Shown: positions 1 to 6,795, numbered from the stretch's first letter. The stretch is 7,745 bases of DNA from Nanobdellota archaeon (GCA_018831025.1 JAHJRB010000052.1:1-7745), one strand, 5' to 3'. The notes: generated from the letters alone by a model not told the origin. Program-made: numbers and translations.

Positions 1-83
1 ACACTCAATGCTATTAAAGCTAAGATAATATCTGTTGTTTTTCCTCCCATATAAGAGGCACTCTCTCCTTTCTTAGAAAGCAT
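1..83 (-). CDS. N terminus of a small membrane or pilin-like protein (runs off left edge)
   Basis: Only the first 27 complete codons are in the window, reading MLSKKGESASYMGGKTTDI and then a hydrophobic run (ILALIALS). The ATG at 83-81 overlaps the end of the preceding mini-gene by 11 bp in another frame. It has a good ribosome site, GGTGAT, 5 bases upstream, which decides this start over the in-frame ATG at 50. The basic start, KKG followed by E-S, and a later hydrophobic segment resemble a class III (prepilin/archaellin type) signal peptide. However, the hydrophobic stretch begins about 12 residues after the glycine rather than right behind it, so this is uncertain. It is the last visible gene of the pilus ATPase/platform operon, where minor pilins are expected. 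The product cannot be named without the missing C-terminal part. Confidence 0.6.
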   Translation of the reverse strand, partial: MLSKKGESASYMGGKTTDIILALIALS

Positions 84-183
84 TTTCTATCACCTTTTTA
101 ATCGCTAACCAAATAACAATAGCTAATAAAATTAATAAAATGATTACAACGGTTTTACTTTCAATATATCCTCTCTTTCTCAT
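73..183 (-). CDS. 36-residue single-helix protein, pilin-like mini-gene
   Basis: This short ORF encodes MRKRGYIESKT, one hydrophobic helix of about 17 residues (12-28), and a basic/acidic tail KKVIENAF. An in-frame stop (TAA, 189-187) lies two codons before the ATG, so no longer version exists. It starts 33 bp after the platform protein's stop, and its 3' end overlaps the next mini-gene, so the genes are tightly packed and probably co-transcribed. The layout of a short basic segment, glycine, acidic residue and then an unbroken hydrophobic helix is that of a class III signal peptide or minimal type IV pilin-like protein. DPANN pilus loci often carry such tiny proteins (recollection). I see no strong Shine-Dalgarno site, so translation may be coupled. 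A plain single-pass membrane peptide is the alternative. Existence is fairly likely; function is inferred. Confidence 0.55.
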   Translation of the reverse strand: MRKRGYIESKTVVIILLILLAIVIWLAIKKVIENAF

Positions 184-216
184 TTTTTAACGTGAACGCT
201 TTTTTCAAAGGGTTCC

Positions 217-2310
217 TTAAAAGCTTCCTGTGCTTATACCCATCACTCCTTTAGCCATGTAGTACAATATTATTGTAACTACAAACGCTATTATAATATA
301 AAAAGTAACGCTTTTAAATAAATTTTTACCAAGCATATATTGCTGATTTAATTTATCTACTCCGTTTTCAATGTAATTAGCAAAAATTGTCATTATAATT
401 GTTATTTCCACTAAATAAATCCCAACAACTAGCTGGAAAAAATAAGGAGGAATTACTTTAGATAATGGAAATATTTCTTGCAATACGCCAGTATTTATTC
501 CGAAAATAGCTTCCTCTCCTCCACCTCCTCCTGATAAAGCAGGACCAAGCCCTACAACAACAGAGGTTATAGTATTCCCAATTCCAACAACAATTCCTGC
601 AATTATAGGAGTTAAAAAATTAATCTGACCTTTTAAACTACTGATTACATCCGATAACAAATCTTTTAATCTTTCATTGACTTTGTGAACATTAGACATA
701 TAGCTAGAAACACTCATTAAGGAATGTGCAACAATTTTAGGACCTCTTTTACTACCTTCAATTAAAATCTCCATACTGCTTTTTATTATTCTACTAGGAT
801 ACTTAACTAAAGCCCCAGCTTTTGGATTAAAAATTGCATCTCTAATACCCATTCCAAGATTTCTGATATTATAGGCAACCAAACTAAAGAAATCCCCAGT
901 ATTTGTTCCCCTCATTACTTCCGCAACTTTACTAAATGCTAACTCTGCAGGCAAACCATCTTCTATCCTATTTCCCAATTGAAATAAACTACCTGAAAAT
1001 TCTTTTTCTAATTCCTTAGCATTCCCTCTGATCTTCATAAGATTTTTTGTTTTCAACTTATAATAAATGCTCAATCCTAAAGCAATACCAAAAGGAACTG
1101 CCAAACTTAAAAGCAAAGCAACAATTCCAAAAGGACCTTGTCTTTCTCCTCCTTCCATTTTATAACCAAAACTACTATGGTCAAAAAAAATTGGGATAAG
1201 TCCAATAAATACAAGTATGACTAAGAGAGGAATCGCAACTAATAATGGATCAACACTAATTCCTAAGAAATTAAGTCTGCTGTATTTTTCAAAGGTTTTA
1301 CCTTGAACTTCAGTCGCATCACTTTCTCCACTAGGTCTTTTTTCTAAAATGCTTAAACCAAGAGAATAAACTAAAATAGGTAATACTAAATTATAAAAGA
1401 AAGCAATCCAATACCATTCAACCCCTATGAAAGCTCCAAGCATAGGCAAGATTACTAATCCCAAAATTGGCAATATAATTCCAAGCATATACAAATTAGT
1501 TATTGGATCTATTAATTCCTGAGAATAATGCATCATTCTTTCATGAGTCCCTTGCAACATATTTTCAAGAGATTTTTCTAAAATTTCCACCCTTCTACCT
1601 TCACTTGGTTCAAACAAGCTGCTTTCAATCAAATGGAAAGAATTTATGAAATCATTATGATATCCTCTCCAGCTTTCTAGATAAGTATCTAAACTTTCTC
1701 TTATTGTTGTATATCTCCCCGCTTCAACATCCCATATGATTTTTTTTAAATCATCAGAAAGTGGTGCATTCAAATTTTGAGCAGCAAATTTAACAGCATG
1801 TTCTAAATTACTTGTATGTCGCATGTACATTACTACATATAAAATACATAAAACCATCTGGTCTTCAATTTTAAGTCTTAACTGACTAGCAATTCTATTT
1901 GGTTTTTCCAATAAAAGTTTAATAAAAACAACACCTAATAAGATTAAGATAAAAGGGACTACAAACATAAACTCTCCTAAAAATAAAGACAAGAAGAAAA
2001 CTAAAATCCCAATAAAAATAAAAAAGATTCCAGAAAAAAAAGCAAAAGTGGTAGCCCCCTCCGGGGTAATATTTAATCCTGTTCTTGAAATACTTTCCAA
2101 TAATTTATTTTTTTTATTAGTACCAACATTAATTTTAATTATTTTTTCAGAAAAATTACATAATTTTTCATAAAGAGTTGAGCTTTTTCTTAATCTCTCT
2201 TCTTTAAATTGTTTATACTGTCTGCTAAATCCACTTAAGTCTCCAAATCTCTCTTCTAATTTTTTACTATACTTTTCTAAAATATCTTCGACCTCTTTTT
2301 TTCCAGCCAT
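217..2310 (-). CDS. Type II secretion/pilus platform protein (TadC/FlaJ-like, two T2SF domains)
   Basis: This 697-residue polytopic membrane protein is the likely inner-membrane platform of a type IV pilus-like machine, working with the ATPase encoded just upstream. The N terminus (about 4-45) is charged and helical. Predicted membrane segments lie near 87-110, 113-133, 272-298, 302-322, 355-376, 394-416, 564-590, 622-646 and 666-690. Two large cytoplasmic, mostly helical blocks lie between them (about 134-270 and 417-563). This is the duplicated T2SF layout of archaeal FlaJ/TadC proteins, which are usually somewhat shorter (about 550-600 residues). A glycine run (594-598) sits in the loop after the seventh segment. 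The ATG follows the ATPase stop after a single base (TAA-A-ATG) with no clear Shine-Dalgarno site, so it is probably translated by coupling. Archaellum FlaJ itself is less likely, because no archaellin or FlaF/G/H is nearby. Confidence 0.88.
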   Translation of the reverse strand: MAGKKEVEDILEKYSKKLEERFGDLSGFSRQYKQFKEERLRKSSTLYEKLCNFSEKIIKINVGTNKKNKLLESISRTGLNITPEGATTFAFFSGIFFIFIGILVFFLSLFLGEFMFVVPFILILLGVVFIKLLLEKPNRIASQLRLKIEDQMVLCILYVVMYMRHTSNLEHAVKFAAQNLNAPLSDDLKKIIWDVEAGRYTTIRESLDTYLESWRGYHNDFINSFHLIESSLFEPSEGRRVEILEKSLENMLQGTHERMMHYSQELIDPITNLYMLGIILPILGLVILPMLGAFIGVEWYWIAFFYNLVLPILVYSLGLSILEKRPSGESDATEVQGKTFEKYSRLNFLGISVDPLLVAIPLLVILVFIGLIPIFFDHSSFGYKMEGGERQGPFGIVALLLSLAVPFGIALGLSIYYKLKTKNLMKIRGNAKELEKEFSGSLFQLGNRIEDGLPAELAFSKVAEVMRGTNTGDFFSLVAYNIRNLGMGIRDAIFNPKAGALVKYPSRIIKSSMEILIEGSKRGPKIVAHSLMSVSSYMSNVHKVNERLKDLLSDVISSLKGQINFLTPIIAGIVVGIGNTITSVVVGLGPALSGGGGGEEAIFGINTGVLQEIFPLSKVIPPYFFQLVVGIYLVEITIIMTIFANYIENGVDKLNQQYMLGKNLFKSVTFYIIIAFVVTIILYYMAKGVMGISTGSF

Positions 2311-2311
2311 T

Positions 2312-4555
2312 TTAAACTCTTTTCATTTTAATCATTTTCTTCATCCATTCTTCCCATTCAAAGAAGATTCTTCTGGGTTCCAAATAACCTACTTCAGCTT
2401 TAACATTATTACCTATTCTATGAAACATATCATTAGATTTTATTACAAAACTAGCTTCAAGCAAATCTTTATTTTTTGTTTTTTGCGAGTAATTAACCAA
2501 AGCTTCTTTTATCTTAGCTCTTAAAACAATATTATCCCAAACTGCATCCCAATTACCGACCCACTCACTTACATTACTAGCAACACCTTTAATCACATCA
2601 CTATCCCCATTCATTAACTCATCACTCGGTTTAAGCATATCCTCTCGGGTATCATACTTCATCAAATCAACAAAACCATTTTCTCTAAGCGGATCATCCT
2701 CCCATCTTTTCTTTACTTCAGTTATCTGCACAGCCCTTCTCCATTTATGCAACCCATCGGAACTTTTAACAGGATTACAAACAACTATAATATCTGTTGC
2801 TTTAAAACTAGTCTTAGGTACTTTTAAATCATTAACAACTCTATCATAAACACCATAAGGGCTGTCTCCATGAATTGTTCCCGCTACAACATTAGCAAGA
2901 GCTCCGATTCTCATAGCTTCATACAAAGCTTTAGCTTCTTCTGATCTTATCTCTCCAACAATCAAAGCACTATCCCCTAATCTCAAACTAGTCCTTATAC
3001 CTTCACTAGCTTCCATCTCAGTCTCACTACCCGTTATAGCACTCCTTACTTTCATTGGTTGAATATTATAACCAAGTCCCCTTAAAGAATCGGCAGGTAA
3101 TTCTAAGGTGTCCTCACATGTGATTATTCTATATTTCCTCATTATTTCAACTAAACAAGCAGCTAATAAACTAGTCTTACCACTACTTCTTGTTCCAGCA
3201 ACTAACATCGTTCTACTCCCATCAATCAAAAAACTCAGCAATCCTGCAGCAAGTGGACTTATCATCCTGTTTTGCATAAACAGCGGTAAAGTCCAAGGCT
3301 TGTCCCTATGTCTTCTAAAAGCATATGCTAATCCCCAAGGACTAAGCGGTCTAGAGATTATAGCTACTCTTGCTCTAGCACCAGGCACAATCAATTCAGT
3401 ATCCAGCACAGGATTAGCCTCATCTAATGGTCTTCCACTCAGCAATCTAAATTTAGTAGCCCAACTTTCAGCATCCTCTGTACTCGGAATTATATTTGTA
3501 ACACATTCATCGTAATCTTGATGAACAATAAATATTGGAGTCTGACCAATAGGTCCGTTAATTGTAATGTCCTGTACTTTTTCATCTTTCAGTAAAACTT
3601 CCAATAGTCCAAATCCGACAGTATATCTTACTAAAATACTTGTTAGTTCCCTTAACTCTTTAAAATTTAAATCCATTCCCTGCTTCCCCGCTAGTTCTTG
3701 CAACATATCTTTTCCAATATTAAAGAAAGTAGCTCTCATCTTTTCAGGATCTATAAATTCCTCCGCTCTCGGTTTATGTTCAATTAAAACTCTTTTAGCA
3801 AGATCCAATAGTTCATATTTATCTTCGCTAATCTTAAACTCAGGAGGATTCAAAAAATATAAATTTTTTATATCATTAGGAGTTTCAAAAATAGTAACAT
3901 CTGTGTTTTCATCAACCTTGTAGCTATCCACCTCCTCTCCTTCAACAGGAACTTTTCCCATTAATCTTGTAAACATAAAATCAGGAGTAATCTCTGCATG
4001 GAACAGTCTCTTATATATACCTCTATCTCCAATTTTATATCCACTTAAAAAAGGTCTAACTGCAACAATTAATCTTGTTTGGTCTAGCAATCCTATAAAC
4101 TCACTTAATATAGCAATGTAATAATTGCTCGCTTCTATGTCTCTCACATCCAATAATCTCCGATTAATTAATTTCTCCTCTCTCAACAATCTCCTTAATT
4201 CAACATAAGTTCCAATAGGATCTCCCCTTAACATATTAACCAAGTTTTGCATTATTCCACGTTTCTCAACAAGGTAAGGAGCTCCTTCAAACCCTAAAAA
4301 GAATTTTTTAGATTTTACCATATGATTATACAAACTTGCAATCTGATTAAGCATTAAAGTTTGTTCAGACCCATAATGATAATTTCTTCTTTGTTTGAAA
4401 ATAACTCTACTAATTTCAGGTTCTCCCGCTAGTTTAGCAACAATATCTGCCATACAAATAAAACTATCTTCTATACTAGGAACAAAACTAACTTTTTCAT
4501 AATCCAATCTAATAACATTCTCTCCACCCTCTTTTAGAATTTCATAGTTAGCCAA
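2312..4555 (-). CDS. Type II/IV secretion system ATPase (GspE/FlaI/TadA superfamily)
   Basis: This is a hexameric AAA-type ATPase that would power pilus or secretion-machine assembly from the cytoplasmic face. Residue numbers here count from the upstream GTG at 4564. The Walker A motif is GTRSSGKTS (457-465, K463), the Asp box CEDTLEL (483-489), Walker B LIVGEIRS (534-541, E538) and the His box AGTIHGDSPYG (561-571, H565), so the engine looks intact. A typical N2 domain (about 315-415) precedes it. At about 750 residues it is longer than archaellum FlaI (about 550). The extra length is an N-terminal domain of roughly 300 residues and a C-terminal tail of about 150. I prefer the TTG at 4555 as start because GGTGAT lies 4 bases upstream; the GTG at 4564 is itself part of that GGTGAT. 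The platform gene follows after 1 bp. It could equally be called VirB11/TadA-like; the pilus subtype is not resolved. Confidence 0.92.
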   Translation of the reverse strand: MANYEILKEGGENVIRLDYEKVSFVPSIEDSFICMADIVAKLAGEPEISRVIFKQRRNYHYGSEQTLMLNQIASLYNHMVKSKKFFLGFEGAPYLVEKRGIMQNLVNMLRGDPIGTYVELRRLLREEKLINRRLLDVRDIEASNYYIAILSEFIGLLDQTRLIVAVRPFLSGYKIGDRGIYKRLFHAEITPDFMFTRLMGKVPVEGEEVDSYKVDENTDVTIFETPNDIKNLYFLNPPEFKISEDKYELLDLAKRVLIEHKPRAEEFIDPEKMRATFFNIGKDMLQELAGKQGMDLNFKELRELTSILVRYTVGFGLLEVLLKDEKVQDITINGPIGQTPIFIVHQDYDECVTNIIPSTEDAESWATKFRLLSGRPLDEANPVLDTELIVPGARARVAIISRPLSPWGLAYAFRRHRDKPWTLPLFMQNRMISPLAAGLLSFLIDGSRTMLVAGTRSSGKTSLLAACLVEIMRKYRIITCEDTLELPADSLRGLGYNIQPMKVRSAITGSETEMEASEGIRTSLRLGDSALIVGEIRSEEAKALYEAMRIGALANVVAGTIHGDSPYGVYDRVVNDLKVPKTSFKATDIIVVCNPVKSSDGLHKWRRAVQITEVKKRWEDDPLRENGFVDLMKYDTREDMLKPSDELMNGDSDVIKGVASNVSEWVGNWDAVWDNIVLRAKIKEALVNYSQKTKNKDLLEASFVIKSNDMFHRIGNNVKAEVGYLEPRRIFFEWEEWMKKMIKMKRV

Positions 4556-4559
4556 GATT

Positions 4560-4565
4560 ATCACC
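4560..4565 (-). promoter_or_regulatory. Shine-Dalgarno site of the ATPase gene
   Basis: GGTGAT reads 4 bases before a TTG codon (4555-4553). The same hexamer precedes the ATG at 83 by 5 bases. It complements the usual archaeal 16S rRNA 3' end, and its position argues for TTG rather than the overlapping GTG at 4564 as the true start. Confidence 0.6.
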
Positions 4566-4571
4566 GCAACT

Positions 4572-4608
4572 TATTTATATTATCTTAAACTCAATAATAA
4601 ATAACTTT
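4572..4608 (-). promoter_or_regulatory. Promoter region of the pilus ATPase operon
   Basis: Two TATA-like boxes can be read on the minus strand. One is AAAGTTATTTATT (4608-4596), with a purine-rich BRE-like start; it would place transcription near 4574 and leave a leader of about 19 bases carrying the GGTGAT site. The other is AATATAAATAAG (about 4583-4572), which would start nearly at the TTG. The first fits the ribosome site better. The same 13-mer AAAGTTATTTATT occurs before the plus-strand gene at 6839. Confidence 0.5.
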
Positions 4609-4612
4609 CGAT

Positions 4613-4760
4613 GTGAACTACTCCAGAAGAGCTTCCTGCTTCTCAAATTGGTGACTAGAACTCAAAGAATTCCCCGTCAGAGCAATCTCCACAGGCTTAA
4701 ATTTGGACAGTCCCTGTCCTATTTGTTGCAACCCTAATTTTTTAATTTCTAAAGCTGAAT
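4613..4760 (-). ncRNA. Putative omega-RNA and right end of the TnpB element
   Basis: TnpB proteins use an RNA made from the 3' end of their own gene and the transposon right end. Here the last codons of tnpB run into TAG-TTCAC (4620-4613), a terminus I recall from other IS200/IS605 elements with similar C-terminal TnpB sequence. The region has a perfect 6-bp hairpin with a 3-base loop, GGACAG-GGA-CTGTCC (4719-4705), and a weaker one, GCTC-TTCTG-GAGT (4631-4619), near the end. The guide would be the flanking sequence from 4612 downward, beginning ATCGAAAGTTATTT. The boundaries are estimates; the 5' end of the RNA cannot be seen in the sequence. Confidence 0.45.
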
Positions 4761-5811
4761 TATAATCTCTTTCTATCTTCAAATTGCAATAAGAACATTT
4801 ATGCGTTCTATGCCATATTTCTTTCTTTACATTATTTCCACATTGACTACATCTTTTTGTTGTACCTTTGGGGTCTACAAACAACAATAACTTACCAGCA
4901 CTTTCAGCCTTGTAAGTTAAAAATTGTCTGAATCTACTCCAAGAAGCATCATATATCGACTTTGATAAATATTTACCCCGAGCCAAGTTTATTACTTGCA
5001 AATTTTCTAAAACAATAACATCATAATTGTTGGCATAAAATCTGCTTAATTTATGTAAAAAATCATTTCTATTATTGATTATCTTTTCATATTGTTTTGC
5101 TACTTTAACTCTTGCTTTTATTCTGTTTTTGCTTTTTTTTTGTTTTTTACTTAATTTTCTTTGTAGTTTTATTAATTTATTGGTATGCTCATTTAAATGT
5201 CTTGGATTTTTTATTTTATTCTTTTCAGAATCATAAATAAAATTTTCTAATCCTAAATCAATTCCAACTATTTGTTTAAAATGGTTTTTTCTTATTTTTT
5301 CTTTCTTTTCCTCTATAATTAAAGCAAACCATTTCCCAGAAGATTCTCTTTTTACCGTTATTTGCTTTATTTTACCATTAATGTTTCTATGGCATCTAAT
5401 TTTTATATCCCCTATTTTAGATAAGTGTAATAACTGACATCTTTTTCCCCCATTAATTAATTTAAATCCAGATTGATTATAAGTGAAAGTCTTAAACCAA
5501 TTAGTTCCTTTAAATCTTAATCTTCCTATTTTCCTATTATGTTTTTTTAATTGTGATAGTGCCTTCAAATTGGAAAACAATTGATAACATTCATATTGCA
5601 GAGTTTTTGAATAAACTTGTTTTAACTCTGGTTCACATATCTTTAAATCAGGAATTATTCCTTGTATTTGAGACCTATCTATTACTTTTTGTCTTTGTAA
5701 TTCAGATAATAAAAAATTATAAGTTTCCCTACATTTATTTAATGTCCAAAGTAATTTTTCATTTTGTTGCTTATTAGGATATAATCTAAATTTATGTGTT
5801 AGAGTTATCAT
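4618..5811 (-). CDS. tnpB: TnpB, RNA-guided nuclease of IS200/IS605 (OrfB) type
   Basis: A 397-residue, full-length TnpB. TnpB is a RuvC nuclease that cuts DNA matching the flank of its element, using the omega-RNA, and so favours retention of the transposon. The N terminus (MITLTHKFRLYPNKQQ) is the usual helix-turn-helix start. The RuvC residues are present: D185 in GIDLGLENF, E269 in VLENLQ and D349 in RDYNSA. A zinc ribbon has C321, C324, C339 and C342. A lysine-rich segment (about 217-240) includes a 9-A run. The C terminus (KPVEIALTG to KQEALLE) is of the kind that overlaps the element's right end. No TnpA is nearby, so this is a solo-tnpB (IS1341-type) element that would need TnpA in trans. 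Its ATG overlaps the lrp stop as ATGA, which is odd for a transposon gene. The family call is firm and the nuclease looks active rather than a dead TldR-type protein. Confidence 0.95.
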   Translation of the reverse strand: MITLTHKFRLYPNKQQNEKLLWTLNKCRETYNFLLSELQRQKVIDRSQIQGIIPDLKICEPELKQVYSKTLQYECYQLFSNLKALSQLKKHNRKIGRLRFKGTNWFKTFTYNQSGFKLINGGKRCQLLHLSKIGDIKIRCHRNINGKIKQITVKRESSGKWFALIIEEKKEKIRKNHFKQIVGIDLGLENFIYDSEKNKIKNPRHLNEHTNKLIKLQRKLSKKQKKSKNRIKARVKVAKQYEKIINNRNDFLHKLSRFYANNYDVIVLENLQVINLARGKYLSKSIYDASWSRFRQFLTYKAESAGKLLLFVDPKGTTKRCSQCGNNVKKEIWHRTHKCSYCNLKIERDYNSALEIKKLGLQQIGQGLSKFKPVEIALTGNSLSSSHQFEKQEALLE

Positions 5812-6299
5812 ATTAAATCAACCATCCAGTCAAACTTATATTCTTGTGTCGTAGGAACTGTTTCTATATCTCTGATTATTCTAGGGAATTTTAATCTTAT
5901 CTCCCTTATAATTCCATCATATTGCTCATAGTCCCTAGCACAAATGCCGATACTAAAATCATATTTTCCAGAACATTTACTCACATAAATAATATTCTTA
6001 TGATCTTTTAAAAATTTGATAAATCTACTCTCCTCTTCTGTAGTTATATTATTACAAACAAATAAAACCCATATGTAGAGAGGATAACCTAATTTAGAAG
6101 AGTTTAACAGAGTATGATAGGCCCTTATTACTTTGTTTTTTTCTAATTTTTTTATTCTGTAAACTACAACATCTCTAGGTAATTTGGTATTCTTAGCTAC
6201 TTCTGCGATGCTTTGTCTGGCATTTTCTTGCAATTGTTCCAAGATTGCTTTATCCTTACTATCTAATTTTACTTTTTCTCCATGAGTTATTTCAGCCAT
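5808..6299 (-). CDS. Lrp/AsnC family transcriptional regulator
   Basis: This 163-residue protein has the family's two-part plan. A winged helix-turn-helix covers about 12-58 (LDSKDKAILEQLQENARQSI, then VVVYRIKKLEKNKVI as the recognition part). A RAM-type effector/oligomer domain covers about 66-155, with the core strand GKYDFSIGI (111-119). Length is normal for Lrp/AsnC (about 150-165), so it appears complete. Such proteins bind DNA as dimers or octamers and often respond to amino acids and control their own promoter; the ligand here is unknown. A TATA box centred 26 bp before the ATG suggests a leaderless mRNA. Its stop codon overlaps the tnpB ATG, implying a shared transcript. It is divergent from the gene at 6403 across about 100 bp, so it could control both directions and, by readthrough, the pilus operon. 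That regulation is inference. Confidence 0.92.
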   Translation of the reverse strand: MAEITHGEKVKLDSKDKAILEQLQENARQSIAEVAKNTKLPRDVVVYRIKKLEKNKVIRAYHTLLNSSKLGYPLYIWVLFVCNNITTEEESRFIKFLKDHKNIIYVSKCSGKYDFSIGICARDYEQYDGIIREIRLKFPRIIRDIETVPTTQEYKFDWMVDLI

Positions 6300-6320
6300 A
6301 ATTACTTATAATAGGTTATT

Positions 6321-6335
6321 ATTTATAAATCTTTC
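6321..6335 (-). promoter_or_regulatory. Promoter of the lrp(-tnpB) unit
   Basis: Reading on the minus strand, GAAAG (BRE-like) is followed by ATTTATAAAT, a textbook archaeal TATA box. Its centre is 26 bp from the A of the lrp ATG at 6299, so transcription should start at or next to the start codon, giving a leaderless message. There is no Shine-Dalgarno site, in agreement. An A/T-rich imperfect palindrome (6306-6328, with TTATAA at both ends) overlaps the box and could be a regulator site. Confidence 0.6.
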
Positions 6336-6363
6336 TATATTTTAAGTATTTTTTAATAAATAA

Positions 6364-6378
6364 GGATTTAAAATAAAT
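6364..6378 (+). promoter_or_regulatory. Promoter of the gene at 6403
   Basis: GGATTTAAAATAAAT contains a TATA-like box centred near 6371, about 32 bp before the ATG. This predicts a leader of only about 6 bases, and no Shine-Dalgarno site is present. It stands back to back with the lrp promoter within a divergent gap of about 100 bp. Confidence 0.45.
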
Positions 6379-6402
6379 ATTTTACTATTAATTGAGAGTT
6401 AA

Positions 6403-6774
6403 ATGAAAATATCTAATAAAACATTAGCAGGAATTACTTTAGCGGGAGCAATAGGAATTGGAGCTATATTATATGATACTGCAACTACTGAACTTATTTT
6501 TCCTAATGATTTTTATGAATATTTAGAATTAGATAATAGGATAAATTCGCATATCGAAAATGCTATAGTAAATCCAGACTCAACAGAACTCTATAGAAAT
6601 TTAATAGCTAGAAGAAGTTCCTTGGAAAGAAAGAATAATGGATTTTCATCTGAGCTTAGGCAAATAACTAAATATGCAGAAGGAAGAGGTTTAACCTTAC
6701 TATATCTGCTTCCTTTTGCTACAGCTTTTGCATCTGGACTAACTGTACTCCTAGCAAGATTTAAAAATCTTTAG
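6403..6774 (+). CDS. Small membrane protein with two hydrophobic segments, function unknown
   Basis: I do not recognise this 123-residue protein. It begins with a short basic stretch (MKISNK) and a glycine/alanine-rich hydrophobic segment (about 8-24) that could be a signal anchor or signal peptide. A polar, charged region of about 70 residues follows (25-95), probably helical and without cysteines. A second hydrophobic segment covers about 97-117 (TLLYLLPFATAFASGLTVLL), and the tail ends RFKNL. With both ends anchored it would form a hairpin exposing the middle region to one side of the membrane. The gene has its own promoter, a near-leaderless start and a T-rich stretch after its stop, so it appears monocistronic. 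It is divergent from lrp and lies upstream of the coiled-coil pair. Reading-frame length, promoter position and protein pattern make it a credible gene, but no function can be assigned. Confidence 0.75.
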   Translation: MKISNKTLAGITLAGAIGIGAILYDTATTELIFPNDFYEYLELDNRINSHIENAIVNPDSTELYRNLIARRSSLERKNNGFSSELRQITKYAEGRGLTLLYLLPFATAFASGLTVLLARFKNL

Positions 6775-6777
6775 ATG

Positions 6778-6783
6778 TTTTTT
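6778..6783 (+). terminator. T-run terminator after the gene at 6774
   Basis: Six T residues begin 4 bases after the TAG stop and precede a new promoter at 6796. Archaeal termination often needs only such a T-tract on the non-template strand. No hairpin is seen in front of it. Confidence 0.35.
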
Positions 6784-6795
6784 GTAAAGGAACCA

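Larger units (their letters stand above)
4613..5811 (-). mobile_element. Solo-tnpB IS200/IS605-type element, left end not found
   Basis: The right boundary is placed at the TTCAC after the tnpB stop (4613). No left end with a subterminal hairpin is visible between lrp and tnpB, because the two genes overlap by 4 bp. The left end is therefore inside or beyond lrp, or has been lost. The left limit given here is simply the tnpB start codon and should not be read as a mapped boundary. There are no terminal inverted repeats or target duplications, as expected for this family. Confidence 0.5.

Noticed and set aside
2108..2115. Homopolymer A8 run in the platform gene (and A9 in tnpB at 5133-5141) as programmed frameshift sites
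   Set aside because: Both frames continue normally through lysine-rich segments and the alternative frames offer no sensible product; they are ordinary AAA codons in an AT-rich genome.
3108..3923. Open frames on the plus strand within the ATPase gene (3108-3515 and 3567-3923)
   Set aside because: They are antisense to a motif-rich, clearly coding ATPase frame, have Ser/Leu-rich compositions typical of reverse-strand reading, and lack promoters.
217..4564. A true archaellum operon
   Set aside because: No archaellin, FlaF, FlaG or FlaH is visible next to the ATPase and platform genes, and both proteins are longer than FlaI and FlaJ; a general pilus-like machine is the safer call.
5553..5777. 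74-codon plus-strand frame inside tnpB
   Set aside because: It is antisense to the conserved N-terminal region of TnpB and has no ribosome site, promoter or recognisable protein pattern.
4618..5811. TnpB as a nuclease-dead regulator (TldR type) or a Cas12-like effector
   Set aside because: All three RuvC acidic residues (D185, E269, D349) and the four zinc cysteines are present, the size is that of TnpB, and no CRISPR repeats are in the window.
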